64,000 nt of DNA from positions 774,530 to 838,529 of the forward strand of contig NZ_JACJQN010000001.1 in the NCBI RefSeq assembly GCF_014696675.1, given 5' to 3'. Below, piece after piece: positions 56,419 through 64,000 of this stretch. The translations under genes and the position numbers were made by a program. The first letter of the stretch is position 1, and every line of letters starts with the position of its first letter. The notes under the pieces are model-generated. The model was not told the DNA's origin and ran no database searches. It saw only the letters and a list, made by a program, of their open reading frames with translations. Source of the stretch: Phormidium tenue FACHB-1052. GTDB taxonomy: Bacteria > Cyanobacteriota > Cyanobacteriia > Phormidesmidales > Phormidesmidaceae.

Positions 56419-57840
56419 CTAATGGCTTGGGTTACCGGTAGTGGTCGCACTAAAGTCAGAAGTTAACTGTTCACCATAGCCAACTTCGCTGTGCTCGGTT
56501 GGGTCTAAGCCCTGGGTTTCTACCTCCAGTGAAACCCGTAACCCCATAATTGCGTGCAGAATTTTGAGCAAGACAAAGGTGCCGACTCCGGCAATTATAT
56601 AGGCGATCGCCACCGCCGCAATCTGCTTCAGGAGCTGTCCCGGGTTCCCGTAGAGCAGGCCATTGGCACCAAACTCATTCACATCGGTACTGGCAAACAC
56701 TCCGGTCAGAATTGCCCCTACCGTCCCACCAACCCCGTGCACTGGGAAGGTATCTAGGGCATCATCAATACCCATTTTGTTCTTGATGCGGATGGCATAG
56801 TAGCAGCAAAACGCGGTGATGCCCCCAATTAACAAGGCTGCCACCGGAGTCACAAAGCCAGCCGCAGGGGTAACGCCGACTAGACCGGCAACCAGCCCCG
56901 TGGCAAGGCCCACCGCCGTCGGCTTACCTGTTAACACCCATTCCATCAAAATCCAGACCAGACCTGCTGCCGCCGCACCACAGTTGGTAGCAACAAATGC
57001 AACCGTTGCTAACCCTCCCGAAGCTAAAGCGCTGCCTGCGTTAAACCCGAACCAGCCAAACCAAAGCAGACCAGCCCCCAACATAATGAACGGGACATTG
57101 TGAGGCGCTGTTAGCCCACTGGGGTAGCTCTTACGATTGCCTAAAACTAAAGCCGCTACTATGGCAGAAACTCCAGAACTAATGTGGACAACGGTACCGC
57201 CAGCAAAATCAAGGGCACCAAAGCCACCGTATAGACCTATAAATCCGCCTTTGGCCCACACCATGTGAGCTAGAGGGCAGTAAATGAAGATGGACCACAG
57301 TAAAACAAACCAAAAATAGGTCTTAAACTTTAGTCGCCCGACCAAAGCTCCTGAGATTAGGGCAGGCGTAATGATGGCAAACATGCCCTGAAACATCATG
57401 AATGCCTGGTGGGGAACCGTCGCGGCATAGGATACGACAGCCTCTGGCTCAGAACCAAGCAAGTAGTCAGTAGTTTCTAGTCCAACCCCATTGAGAAAGA
57501 GCCATTGCAATCCACCGATGAAGGGTGTCCCTGGGGCAAATGCCAGGCTATATCCCCACAGAATCCACGTGACGCCGACAAGCAGCATGAGCACAAAGCT
57601 CATCATCAACGTATTAAGAACGTTTAGAGATCGGACAAAACCGCCATAGAAAAATGCCAGGCCCGGCGTCATTAAGAGTACTAACGCTGTACAGAACAAT
57701 ATAAATGCTGTATCTGCTGCGGTTTGGGCTGTAGCTGCCGCTTCAAGCGGATCAGGTGCCTGGGCCCATGCCTCCCCCGGAAATAGCCCTAGGGTTAAAC
57801 CGAGGGCGATCGCCAACGTTGTCAGAATCCGAATACCCAC
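56419..57840 (-). CDS. amt: Ammonium transporter (Amt family), second copy
   Basis: 473 residues from GTG 57840. A signal-like helix (LATIALGLTLGLFPGEAWAQ-like start) is followed by eleven membrane helices. The core blocks are FFYGGFVRSLNVLNTLMMSF, CPLAHMVWAKGG, the GGTVVHISSG pore-His region and FPVHGVGGTVGAILTG with the second pore His. The C-terminal cytoplasmic tail LRVSLEVETQGLDPTEHSEVGY is the GlnK-contacting region, fully conserved, so PII control is expected. It heads a cluster with a histidine kinase and response regulator, separated from them by a terminator. No perfect NtcA box (GTAN8TAC) was found upstream by eye. Confidence 0.96.
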   Translation of the reverse strand: MGIRILTTLAIALGLTLGLFPGEAWAQAPDPLEAAATAQTAADTAFILFCTALVLLMTPGLAFFYGGFVRSLNVLNTLMMSFVLMLLVGVTWILWGYSLAFAPGTPFIGGLQWLFLNGVGLETTDYLLGSEPEAVVSYAATVPHQAFMMFQGMFAIITPALISGALVGRLKFKTYFWFVLLWSIFIYCPLAHMVWAKGGFIGLYGGFGALDFAGGTVVHISSGVSAIVAALVLGNRKSYPSGLTAPHNVPFIMLGAGLLWFGWFGFNAGSALASGGLATVAFVATNCGAAAAGLVWILMEWVLTGKPTAVGLATGLVAGLVGVTPAAGFVTPVAALLIGGITAFCCYYAIRIKNKMGIDDALDTFPVHGVGGTVGAILTGVFASTDVNEFGANGLLYGNPGQLLKQIAAVAIAYIIAGVGTFVLLKILHAIMGLRVSLEVETQGLDPTEHSEVGYGEQLTSDFSATTTGNPSH

Positions 57841-57989
57841 GTCTGATTACTCTCCGGAACTCAAAACACTGTCAAATCATATTCATAACCAATTCAAACT
57901 ACCTACAGAAAGAAACAGGAAAATGTAGCTATTTTTGCAGTTTATGCCATTCAAACGTTTGTTATAGATGAAACTAAACGCTCATATAG

Positions 57990-58147
57990 AATGGCTTTTT
58001 CGTGGCAGCCTGCTACGATCAATGGCTATCGAAGACAATCCTTAAAAAGGCTATTAGCTGAACCTTTAAAGCTCAACTAGTGGCTCAACACACTTAGACA
58101 TCACTAAGGATTCAGCCTCTGCGGAGGCTGAATCCTTTTGTTTTTTC
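57990..58147 (+). ncRNA. Candidate small RNA ending at an orphan terminator
   Basis: The terminator (next entry) follows at least 265 bp of plus-strand DNA without an ORF, the usual signature of an intergenic sRNA. Its 5' end is not known; a TATAGA hexamer at 57985-57990 would be a possible -10, but no well-spaced -35 was found. The span given is therefore a guess. Confidence 0.4.
58106..58147 (+). terminator. Orphan strong intrinsic terminator
   Basis: Perfect 14-bp stem: left arm 58106-58119, TGCG loop 58120-58123, right arm 58124-58137, then TTTGTTTTTT. Plus-strand orientation, with no plus-strand gene upstream in this gap. Confidence 0.88.
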
Positions 58148-58524
58148 CAAGATAATTAAGAATTATTTGCAGTCTACGCATGACCAGCAATACTTTTAAT
58201 CAAAGTTCAGCTTGGCGAAACTCAAATTTTCTACACCAACCAATTTCAAGCACAAACATCGGGAAAAATGACTCAGTCGTGAGGGGAGTCAGTTGGATGA
58301 TGTAGCCTAGATTGGCCCATCCAGGCCGGTGGCGTTAGTACTATTCTTGTAGAGATATATTTTTCATAGGAAGCCAGGTCTATTATTGACCTCTGCTGAT
58401 AGGTGATTTGCTAGACCACGAAATGTTACTGGCTGTGGTGTAACTGTTCCCCACAGTGCAACACTAAACTAGTGACCATAGGCTTTCTCGGCGGCAGTCG
58501 GGAGGCCAACCGTTGGAGGTTTCT

Positions 58525-60018
58525 ATGACCGGTGTTGTGCTCTCTCCTGTAGACTGGCCCGCCCTTGAAGAGGGGCTGCCCCCGCTGTCGGGTCGAGAGG
58601 CCGATATCGCCGGTATCATGGCTAACCCAGAGCCGGTGTTTTTGTCCCACACCAACCTAAATTTGGCCGATATTTCGGCGGGCTTTGCGATCGCCCTGCA
58701 CATGCACCAGCCCACCATTCCGGCTGGGGCCACGGGTGAATTGATCAACCACCTCCAATACATGTTTGAGCATCCCTACGACGGGGATAACCACAACGCG
58801 GGCACCTTTGCCTACTGCTACGCCCGCCTGGGCGACTTTATTCCAGAGCTGGTGAATAACGGCTGCAACCCCCGCGTCATGCTCGATTACTCGGGCACCC
58901 TGCTGTGGGGCCTGCAACAGATGGATCGGCAAGATATCTTGGCCAAGCTGCGCCGCCTGGCCTGCGACCCCACCTATCAACCCTACGTCGAGTGGCTGGG
59001 CACCTGCTGGGGCCACGCGGTGGTGCCCTCAACCCCGGTGCCCGACCTCAAGCTGCACATTCGCGCCTGGCAGCACCACTTTGCCACCCTATTTGGCCCC
59101 GAAGCTCTGGCTCGGGTGCGGGGCTTTTCGCCACCAGAAATGCACCTGCCCAACCATCCCGACGTGCTCTACGCCTTTGTCAAAACCCTCAAGGACTGCG
59201 GCTACCGCTGGATGCTGGTGCAGGAGCACACGGTGGAATCGATCGAGGGGCATGGCCTATCGCAGCCCCACCTGCCTCACCGACTGGTAGCCCGCAATGC
59301 CCAGGGCGAGGTGGAAGAGATTGTGGTTCTCGTCAAGACTCAGGGTTCTGACACCAAACTGGTGGGTCAGATGCAGCCCTACTGGGAGGCCAAGACCTTG
59401 AGCCAAGTTGCCCTCGGCCACGCCACAGTGCCGCAGTTGGTCAGCCAAATCAGCGACGGCGAAAACGGCGGCGTGATGATGAATGAATTCCCCAGTGCCT
59501 TTATGCGCTCTTGGTACGAAATGCGCGACAACGGCGGCGGTCGCCAGGGCGTAGTGGGCTTTAACGGCACCGAATACCTGGAGCTGTTGGCAGCGGCGGG
59601 GTGCGGCCCGGAGACGTTCCCCACCTGTCAGGCGGTAGGGCAAGCGCGGCTGTGGCAGGCGATGGGTGACGCGAGTGGATCTGAGGCCGTGGCAGGGGCG
59701 ATCGCCGCCCTGCGCGCCGAAGACAGCAACTTTTCCATGGAAGGCGGGTCTTGGACGGGCGATCGCAGCTGGGTTGTGGGCTACGACAACGTGCTCGACC
59801 CCATGCAGCGCCTGTCGGCCCAATTTCACCAAACCATGGCTCGTCAACCCGAGCGGGGCGATGCCCTAGAGGGCCAGCACCGCTATCGCAACGCCCTGAT
59901 CCACAACCTGCTGCTGCAAACCAGCTGCTTTCGCTACTGGGGCCAGGGCACCTGGACGGGCTACGCCGAGGAGCTCTACCGCCGCGGCCAGGCCATATTG
60001 GCCCACGACTTTGCCTAA
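58525..60018 (+). CDS. Glycoside hydrolase family 57 protein
   Basis: 497 residues from ATG 58525, with GGAGG 58515-58519 upstream; a TTG at 58513 would overlap the ribosome-binding site. GH57 motif 1 is AIALHMHQP (around 56-62). LGTCWGHAVVPSTP is motif 2. The nucleophile region GFSPPEMHLPN places Glu at about 204. Later come DCGYRWMLVQEHTVE and the Glu-containing FNGTEYLELL. GH57 enzymes act on alpha-1,4/1,6-glucans (amylase, amylopullulanase, branching). Which activity is not decidable. The GT81-like gene follows 110 bp downstream, suggesting a shared glucan pathway. Confidence 0.92.
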   Translation: MTGVVLSPVDWPALEEGLPPLSGREADIAGIMANPEPVFLSHTNLNLADISAGFAIALHMHQPTIPAGATGELINHLQYMFEHPYDGDNHNAGTFAYCYARLGDFIPELVNNGCNPRVMLDYSGTLLWGLQQMDRQDILAKLRRLACDPTYQPYVEWLGTCWGHAVVPSTPVPDLKLHIRAWQHHFATLFGPEALARVRGFSPPEMHLPNHPDVLYAFVKTLKDCGYRWMLVQEHTVESIEGHGLSQPHLPHRLVARNAQGEVEEIVVLVKTQGSDTKLVGQMQPYWEAKTLSQVALGHATVPQLVSQISDGENGGVMMNEFPSAFMRSWYEMRDNGGGRQGVVGFNGTEYLELLAAAGCGPETFPTCQAVGQARLWQAMGDASGSEAVAGAIAALRAEDSNFSMEGGSWTGDRSWVVGYDNVLDPMQRLSAQFHQTMARQPERGDALEGQHRYRNALIHNLLLQTSCFRYWGQGTWTGYAEELYRRGQAILAHDFA

Positions 60019-60128
60019 GGTGCAATCTATATACGACGGGCGGCGTTCGAGCATCGGGTAGTGATTCAGACATCTTGCGATCGCCACTTATCCCTATGAT
60101 GAGACCTAGCATTAAGGGATAGCAGGGT

Positions 60129-61388
60129 ATGGACTATAAGCAAGAGCTGATTACCACCATCCACGACCTGGGGTACGATACTGAGCGTCTAGAGCAGCGA
60201 CTCACCGAGCTTAGCCAAACCCACCCTACCGCCGTGCTGATTCCGTCGCTCTACGAAGAGCTAGAGCGCCCGGCCCTGGCCACAATTCGCGACCACCTCA
60301 GCCACGCCCCGTTTGTCAATAACGTCATTGTCTGCCTCTACGCCGATACCTTTGAGCAGTATCGCCATGCGGTGCAGTTTTTCGAGCCGCTGCCCCAGCC
60401 CACCTTTGTTCTGTGGGAAAATGGGCCGCGCATTACCGACATTCTGCAAACTCTTAAAGACAAAGGGCTAGACCTACTGCGCTTTAAGGGCAAGGGTCGC
60501 GCCGTGTGGCTCGGGCTAGGAGTGGCTTCTCTGCACGCGGCGGCGATCGCCCTCCACGACGCCGACATTGTCACCTACGATCGCGCCTACCCCCTCAAGC
60601 TGCTCTACCCCCTGCTGGAGCAAGACTTTGGCATCGACTTCAGCAAAGCCTATTACGCTCGCGTCGGCGGCGATCCCCGTGGCATGCACGGTCGGGTCAC
60701 CCGGCTGTTTGTCACCCCACTGATCACCTCCCTGATGGAGCTGTTTGGCTACCGCGACTACCTGCGCTACCTCAACGCCTACCGCTACCCCCTCTCAGGT
60801 GAGTTTGCCCTCTCCGCCGATCTGGCGCTGACTACCCGCATTCCCGGCAACTGGGGTTTAGAAGTGGGTCTGCTAGCCGAGGTCTACCGCAACATGGCCC
60901 TCAAGCGCATTGCCCAAATCGACCTGGGCGTTTTTGAGCACAAGCACCAGACCCTAGGCAGCTCCACCAATTCAGGGCTGCAAAAAATGTGCCGCGACAT
61001 TCTGCAATCGGTGTTTAGAACCCTGACCGAAACCGAGCAGGTGGTGATTGGCCAAGACCACATTCGCGCCCTGCGGATCAAATACCGCCGCGAGGCCCAA
61101 AACCTCGCCCGCCAGTATTTCGTCGATGCCCGCTTCAACGGTCTAGAGTACGATCGCCACCAGGAAGAAATCACCATCGAAACCTTTGAGCAGGTGATTT
61201 TAGAAGCCGGCAACCAGTACCTCGACGATCCCACCGGCACTCAAATCCCCGACTGGACTCGTGCCCTAGCCGTCATCCCCGACCTGCGCGAGCAACTGCT
61301 CGATGCCATTCTCTCGGATATGGCCCAGGCGCGATCGGCTCCATCACCAGTAGCGGATACCACTGAGATGGCAGCCGCCGTTTATTAA
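60129..61388 (+). CDS. Glucosyl-3-phosphoglycerate synthase-like glycosyltransferase (GT81)
   Basis: 419 residues with a GT-A fold. Metal-binding HDADIVTYDRAYP near residue 150, then GRVTRLFVTPLITSLMELFG and YPLSGEFALSADLALTT, then WGLEVGLLAEVYRN and IAQIDLGVFEHKHQTLG. This is the block order of mycobacterial GpgS, which makes glucosyl-3-phosphoglycerate from a sugar nucleotide and 3-phosphoglycerate. The compatible solute glucosylglycerate, or priming of a polysaccharide, are likely outcomes; the phosphatase gpgP is not adjacent. It is placed after GH57 and ends just before MITE copy 2. Confidence 0.85.
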   Translation: MDYKQELITTIHDLGYDTERLEQRLTELSQTHPTAVLIPSLYEELERPALATIRDHLSHAPFVNNVIVCLYADTFEQYRHAVQFFEPLPQPTFVLWENGPRITDILQTLKDKGLDLLRFKGKGRAVWLGLGVASLHAAAIALHDADIVTYDRAYPLKLLYPLLEQDFGIDFSKAYYARVGGDPRGMHGRVTRLFVTPLITSLMELFGYRDYLRYLNAYRYPLSGEFALSADLALTTRIPGNWGLEVGLLAEVYRNMALKRIAQIDLGVFEHKHQTLGSSTNSGLQKMCRDILQSVFRTLTETEQVVIGQDHIRALRIKYRREAQNLARQYFVDARFNGLEYDRHQEEITIETFEQVILEAGNQYLDDPTGTQIPDWTRALAVIPDLREQLLDAILSDMAQARSAPSPVADTTEMAAAVY

Positions 61389-61394
61389 TCATTA

Positions 61395-61543
61395 GGCGTT
61401 GCTGATCAACAGTATGATTTGCCCCCCTAGCCCCCCAATCCTGGGGGGAACCAGACGACTTCAAAGCCCCCCAAATTTGGGGGGTTGGGGGGCGATGCAG
61501 CAACTGTTGCTTTTGCAGATTCATTCTTCAATTCAGCAACGCC
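61395..61543. mobile_element. MITE copy 2 (149 bp) with 8-bp target duplication
   Basis: Terminal inverted repeats GGCGTTGCTGA (61395-61405) and TCAGCAACGCC (61533-61543), flanked by the 8-bp direct repeat AATCATTA at 61387-61394 and 61544-61551. The interior is nearly identical to 29613-29760, with C6/G6 hairpin segments and no coding capacity. The left duplication begins one base before the end of the GT81-like stop codon (61386-61388). Confidence 0.92.
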
Positions 61544-61585
61544 AATCATTAATCAATTGTCTGTAATCAACCGGGTGCTGCACGC

Positions 61586-62377
61586 TTAGGCCGGGTTCTT
61601 TTTGGGCGTCCTGCTGGTGCTGCTCATGCTAGCTGGCAGCTCATTGCGGCTGCGCAACGTCACATTCGCCCCTTCGCTAGACTGTTCAATCACCAGCAGG
61701 GGAGTGGGCTTGGCCTTTTGATCCCAGTGCATATTGGCAATGCGGCCCTGGATGGTGGGCTGCCAGTGGGTTTCTTCCGCATCGGGGCTCATAAAGTTTT
61801 CAATACATTCCACTAGCTGACCGATGGTCGAAGAGGTGGCCTGGGTCGGCAGCTTGGCCAGCCGAATTTGAATGCGAAACAGCACCCGCTTTTTCGCGAT
61901 CGGGTTGTCTTGAGGGGCATACTCGACATCAAATATCTCATCCACCACGCGGGGCTTGCTGGCCACACCGATCAGCCCTTCTTCAGCCTGACGGGGCCGC
62001 AGAGCAATACTAATTTTTTGCTTAACTTTGACCTTGAGCTGGTTCACAATCGACGTGTGGAAATGCTCTTCGTCCATGCGCATGCGCAGGTAGTCGAGGT
62101 TAAATTCGCGCGAGTGAATTAGGTCAGGGTTTTGCTCCATCTTGCTGATGGTTTTGAGCGCCAGCTTGACCTTTTTTTGCAGCTCTTGATTTTTGTAGGA
62201 TTCAAATTTGAGCTGTTTTACCAGACGGCGAGTTTGCAGGTGAGAATAGACACCCAACCCTAGCAAAAGCACTAGCAACCCCCCAGACGAGAGCATCCAA
62301 GGGTTATCAAGCTGGGGCCGACTGGCGGCGGGCGCTTGGGCAAGGGTTGAATGCACCAGAACTGTGGAAGTTTTCAT
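61586..62377 (-). CDS. Cyanobacterial membrane-anchored coiled-coil protein, unknown function
   Basis: 263 residues. One membrane helix at about 29-46 (LSSGGLLVLLLGLGVYSHL), then a basic coiled-coil (about 50-85, KQLKFESYKNQELQKKVKLAL). A soluble domain of mixed structure (IVNQLKVKVKQKISIALRPR, RVLFRIQIRLAKLP) and a Ser/Arg-rich tail follow. I recognise this only as a conserved cyanobacterial hypothetical. N-terminus out, bulk in the cytoplasm is likely. Convergent with the GT81-like gene across MITE copy 2. Confidence 0.65.
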   Translation of the reverse strand: MKTSTVLVHSTLAQAPAASRPQLDNPWMLSSGGLLVLLLGLGVYSHLQTRRLVKQLKFESYKNQELQKKVKLALKTISKMEQNPDLIHSREFNLDYLRMRMDEEHFHTSIVNQLKVKVKQKISIALRPRQAEEGLIGVASKPRVVDEIFDVEYAPQDNPIAKKRVLFRIQIRLAKLPTQATSSTIGQLVECIENFMSPDAEETHWQPTIQGRIANMHWDQKAKPTPLLVIEQSSEGANVTLRSRNELPASMSSTSRTPKKNPA

Positions 62378-62556
62378 GGCTTGTGCATTAGGCGATTAAC
62401 GGTTACACCTATAGTTCCCTCAACATAACCTGGTTTAATCTGGGTCTGTAAAGAATCGCCAAGATTTCTAATAAGCTTGAAACAAGCCTACGTGATTTTA
62501 CAGAGCTTTTACGTGTTAAAGAAAAGCAATTACGGTTGGTAGAAATTAGGGGAGGG

Positions 62557-62745
62557 CTAGCTTTTTCTGAGGCGAGCTTTCCAGGTGCCGCCATAGCGAT
62601 AATTGGGGTTTTGCTCGCTTTGAGTCCTTTGACAGGGAGGGCAGGCTAACACCCAGGCTGCTCCAGGGGCGCATCGAATGCGGTACCGCACTGTTGCTAA
62701 GGCCTGGCACAGGTCGCAGGGCTTGGCCTGCAGATGAGATGCCAT
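62557..62745 (-). CDS. Small zinc-ribbon-like protein
   Basis: 62 residues. Two CxxC pairs (Cys10/Cys13 and Cys35/Cys38) spaced as in a zinc ribbon, and the C-terminal NPNYRYGGTWKAR that I associate with a small conserved cyanobacterial protein. It starts four bases after the stop of the TIGR03643 gene, so the two form an operon. Function unknown; binding of nucleic acid or protein is inference. Confidence 0.7.
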   Translation of the reverse strand: MASHLQAKPCDLCQALATVRYRIRCAPGAAWVLACPPCQRTQSEQNPNYRYGGTWKARLRKS

Positions 62746-62749
62746 GCCC

Positions 62750-63001
62750 CTATTTTTGGTTAGCCGACTTGAACCGGCCTAGGGCAAAGTCTCGCTTGTA
62801 CTGATGCTTGGTATTGCGGCCCGTTACCCGCTTTCGCCATAGACGGAAGCTAGAGGGCTGCATGTAGCGACGCATGATAGCAATCACTTGTTTCTCTACT
62901 AGCCCGAACTGAGTCTCAATGGCCTCAAAGGGTGTGCGATCTTCCCAGGCCATTTCGATGACACGGTCAATGGTCTGGAGGTCAAGTTCAGGACGGGCCA
63001 T
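62750..63001 (-). CDS. TIGR03643 family protein
   Basis: 83 residues. IDRVIEMAWEDRTPFEAIETQFGLVEKQVIAIMRR forms a helix-turn-helix-like core, and SSFRLWRKRVTGRNTKH is the second conserved block. This family of small basic proteins is widespread and of unknown function; DNA binding is plausible from the HTH look. Operon with the zinc-ribbon gene. Confidence 0.85.
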   Translation of the reverse strand: MARPELDLQTIDRVIEMAWEDRTPFEAIETQFGLVEKQVIAIMRRYMQPSSFRLWRKRVTGRNTKHQYKRDFALGRFKSANQK

Positions 63002-63287
63002 AGGCGATTAGGAGGCAATATTGAGCAGAGCCAGCTTTGCTACCGTAACGAATCTATAGAGGCCAGTGCAACAGAGGCAGTGTTTGGCGCAGGGATAGCA
63101 TCAACGATGTGACCAAAATAGCGATCGCGCTCCCCTTCAAGACCCTTCAGCTAAAGGGCTGGGGTGAACCGTCCAGAGCGGAGATTCTCGGGGTCTTGCC
63201 AGCTTGCGGTCATCAAGTCAGGTTTTTGCGTCATTATAGAGAGTCATATGGTTTACCGCTGAGATTGAGTCGCGATCGCGCCTACCT

Positions 63288-63791
63288 ATGAAACCCGGCA
63301 GCAAATACTACCCTTTGTTCGATCATCTGAAGACCTCTGGCAAGGCCGAAGTTTTGCTGACCTTCGCCGATATCGAGGCCTTACTCGGGAACCCGCTACC
63401 TCACTCAGCAGTTGAGCGCAAAAACTGGTGGAGCAACCGGGATACCCCCGCCGCTCTCCAGGCTGGGGCCTGGGTAGGAGCGGGCTACCACGTCTACGAC
63501 ATTGATGTAGACAGCAAGACTGTTACCTTTCGCAAGTTTGAGTCTCAATACAACATTGAGCAAAAAGACGGCAAAATCGTTTGGCAGCAAGATGCCATTC
63601 GCGCCCTGCGCAAGCATATGAGCCTGACCCAAATGGAGTTTGCTGAGCAGATGGGCGTGCGCCGCCAAACCGTCAGCGAGTGGGAAAACGGGGTCTATGA
63701 CCCCGATCGCAGCACCGCTAAGTTTTTAGAGCTAATCGCCAAACAGGCCAACTTCACCGCACCCCTACCCGAAGATCCCCAAAGGCTTTAA
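63288..63791 (+). CDS. XRE-type transcriptional regulator with DUF7662 domain
   Basis: 167 residues. N-terminal about 85 residues (YYPLFDHLKTSGKAEVLLTF, then NPLPHSAVERKNWWSNRD) match a DUF7662-type module. The C-terminal XRE helix-turn-helix (about 104-160) is IRALRKHMSLTQMEFAEQMGVRRQTVSEWENG. It is a DNA-binding regulator with a ligand- or partner-binding N-terminus of unknown specificity. It stands alone upstream of an insertion sequence. The ATG at 63288 overlaps the stop of a doubtful short frame. Confidence 0.85.
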   Translation: MKPGSKYYPLFDHLKTSGKAEVLLTFADIEALLGNPLPHSAVERKNWWSNRDTPAALQAGAWVGAGYHVYDIDVDSKTVTFRKFESQYNIEQKDGKIVWQQDAIRALRKHMSLTQMEFAEQMGVRRQTVSEWENGVYDPDRSTAKFLELIAKQANFTAPLPEDPQRL

Positions 63792-63894
63792 TCGCGATCG
63801 GCCAACGTTGAAAAGAACCATCGGCTTGCGATAGGTAGCCAGTGGTTTGTTGCAATTTTGGGGTTTGCGCTGGCTCGATGCACCCTGGAGCTAG

Positions 63895-64000
63895 GGCTGA
63901 TACTAAATCCGACTTAGTTACCCCTGAAATAGGGTAGGATGGGAGAATGCCAAGACCCCTCCATCTTGAACCTCATTTTTCAGCCGATGAGCTTAAAGCG
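63895..64000 (+). mobile_element. Left end of an IS630-type insertion sequence (partial)
   Basis: A transposase frame opens at 63947 and runs off the window. The 50 bp before it (from about 63898, CTGATACTAAATCC) should contain the left terminal repeat. The right end and the target duplication are outside the window, so the boundaries are approximate. Confidence 0.65.
63947..64000 (+). CDS. IS630 family transposase, N-terminal fragment (window edge)
   Basis: 18 codons, MPRPLHLEPHFSADELKA, match the start of cyanobacterial IS630-type transposases (MPRPL-L-PH-S-EEL). GGGAGA precedes the ATG. Too short to judge whether the gene is intact. Confidence 0.7.
   Translation, partial: MPRPLHLEPHFSADELKA

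Larger units (their letters stand above)
57841..58524. other. 684-bp intergenic region holding a small-RNA candidate
   Basis: Between divergent amt and GH57 genes. AT-rich, no gene. A strong plus-strand terminator at 58106-58147 has no annotated gene before it. The remaining sequence must hold the promoters of amt (minus) and GH57 (plus). Confidence 0.5.

Noticed and set aside
57841..58100. NtcA-binding site upstream of the second amt
   Set aside because: No GTAN8TAC or close variant; GTGGCAGCCTGCTAC near 58002 has the wrong spacing.
62409..62594. 61-residue minus-strand ORF
   Set aside because: It overlaps the better-supported zinc-ribbon gene and has no family features.
63109..63291. 60-residue plus-strand ORF before the XRE gene
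   Set aside because: GTG start without a clear ribosome-binding site and no family resemblance; it overlaps the XRE start by four bases, which could be coupling, but support is too weak.

Overview
The window looks like chromosomal DNA of a filamentous, Leptolyngbya/Nodosilinea-type cyanobacterium. It is GC-rich, it is saturated with the cyanobacterial HIP1 octamer GCGATCGC, and it carries lineage-typical genes: GlgA, an RbpA-type RNA-binding protein, DUF1802, DUF3122 and DUF6464 proteins, a cyanobacterial glutamate-cysteine ligase, GvpL/F, and a dnaX carrying an intein. The genus is inference; the phylum is well supported. No prophage, rRNA operon, CRISPR array or replication origin was seen.

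Layout. 1-9.9 kb: glgA (cut by the window edge), trxA, a cold-shock type RRM gene with a long leader, an adenosine-deaminase-like gene, purA, rplY (L25), a phosphotransferase/kinase fusion, a small membrane protein, dprA and an FHA protein. 10.3-15.2 kb: a PlsC-type acyltransferase followed closely by a P-loop ATPase and a tail-anchored TPR protein whose N-terminus resembles a STAND-like domain without a Walker A motif. The TPR gene ends exactly at a MITE-like inverted-repeat element, on whose far side lies a short antitoxin-like ORF. 15.5-23.6 kb: DUF1802, HAD phosphatase, aspS, an ammonium transporter, an isolated GvpL/F, a large unknown protein and leuD. 23.6-30.2 kb: long non-coding stretches with structured-RNA candidates, a secreted TPR protein, DUF3122, DUF6464, 1-Cys peroxiredoxin, a flavin reductase and an MIF-like tautomerase. 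30.2-36.7 kb: dnaX with a 430-residue intein, rnhA, a glutamate-cysteine ligase and trmL. 37.5-44.7 kb: a LysM/M23 murein hydrolase, a CAT-anticodon tRNA, 2-Cys peroxiredoxin, a Cys-less redoxin paralogue, alr, an HNH nuclease and a DHH phosphoesterase. 44.8-54.4 kb: an RND efflux pump with its adaptor, a sugar reductase/epimerase, an MscS channel, an EEP hydrolase and an anion transporter. 54.5-61.4 kb: an Amt / histidine kinase / NarL-type regulator cluster, then GH57 and a GT81-like glycosyltransferase. 61.4-64 kb: a second MITE copy, small conserved genes, an XRE regulator and the left end of an IS630-type element.

The most unusual object is inside dnaX. The splicing blocks of the intein are in frame with the exteins. 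The LAGLIDADG homing endonuclease between them is perfectly recognisable but lies in another frame (-1 shift going in, +1 coming out) and also contains one in-frame TAA. The dnaX frame stays open through the whole segment, so the protein should still be made and probably spliced while the endonuclease is read as nonsense sequence.

Other points worth following are a 148-149 bp MITE in two copies, each with an 8-bp target duplication; a terminator placed between amt and its downstream two-component genes; an orphan strong terminator suggesting a small RNA at about 58.0-58.15 kb; and a small multi-helix RNA candidate at 27.2 kb. Functionally the region is mostly housekeeping: glycogen metabolism, nucleotide and amino-acid synthesis, redox defence, ammonium uptake and sensing, and cell-wall turnover.
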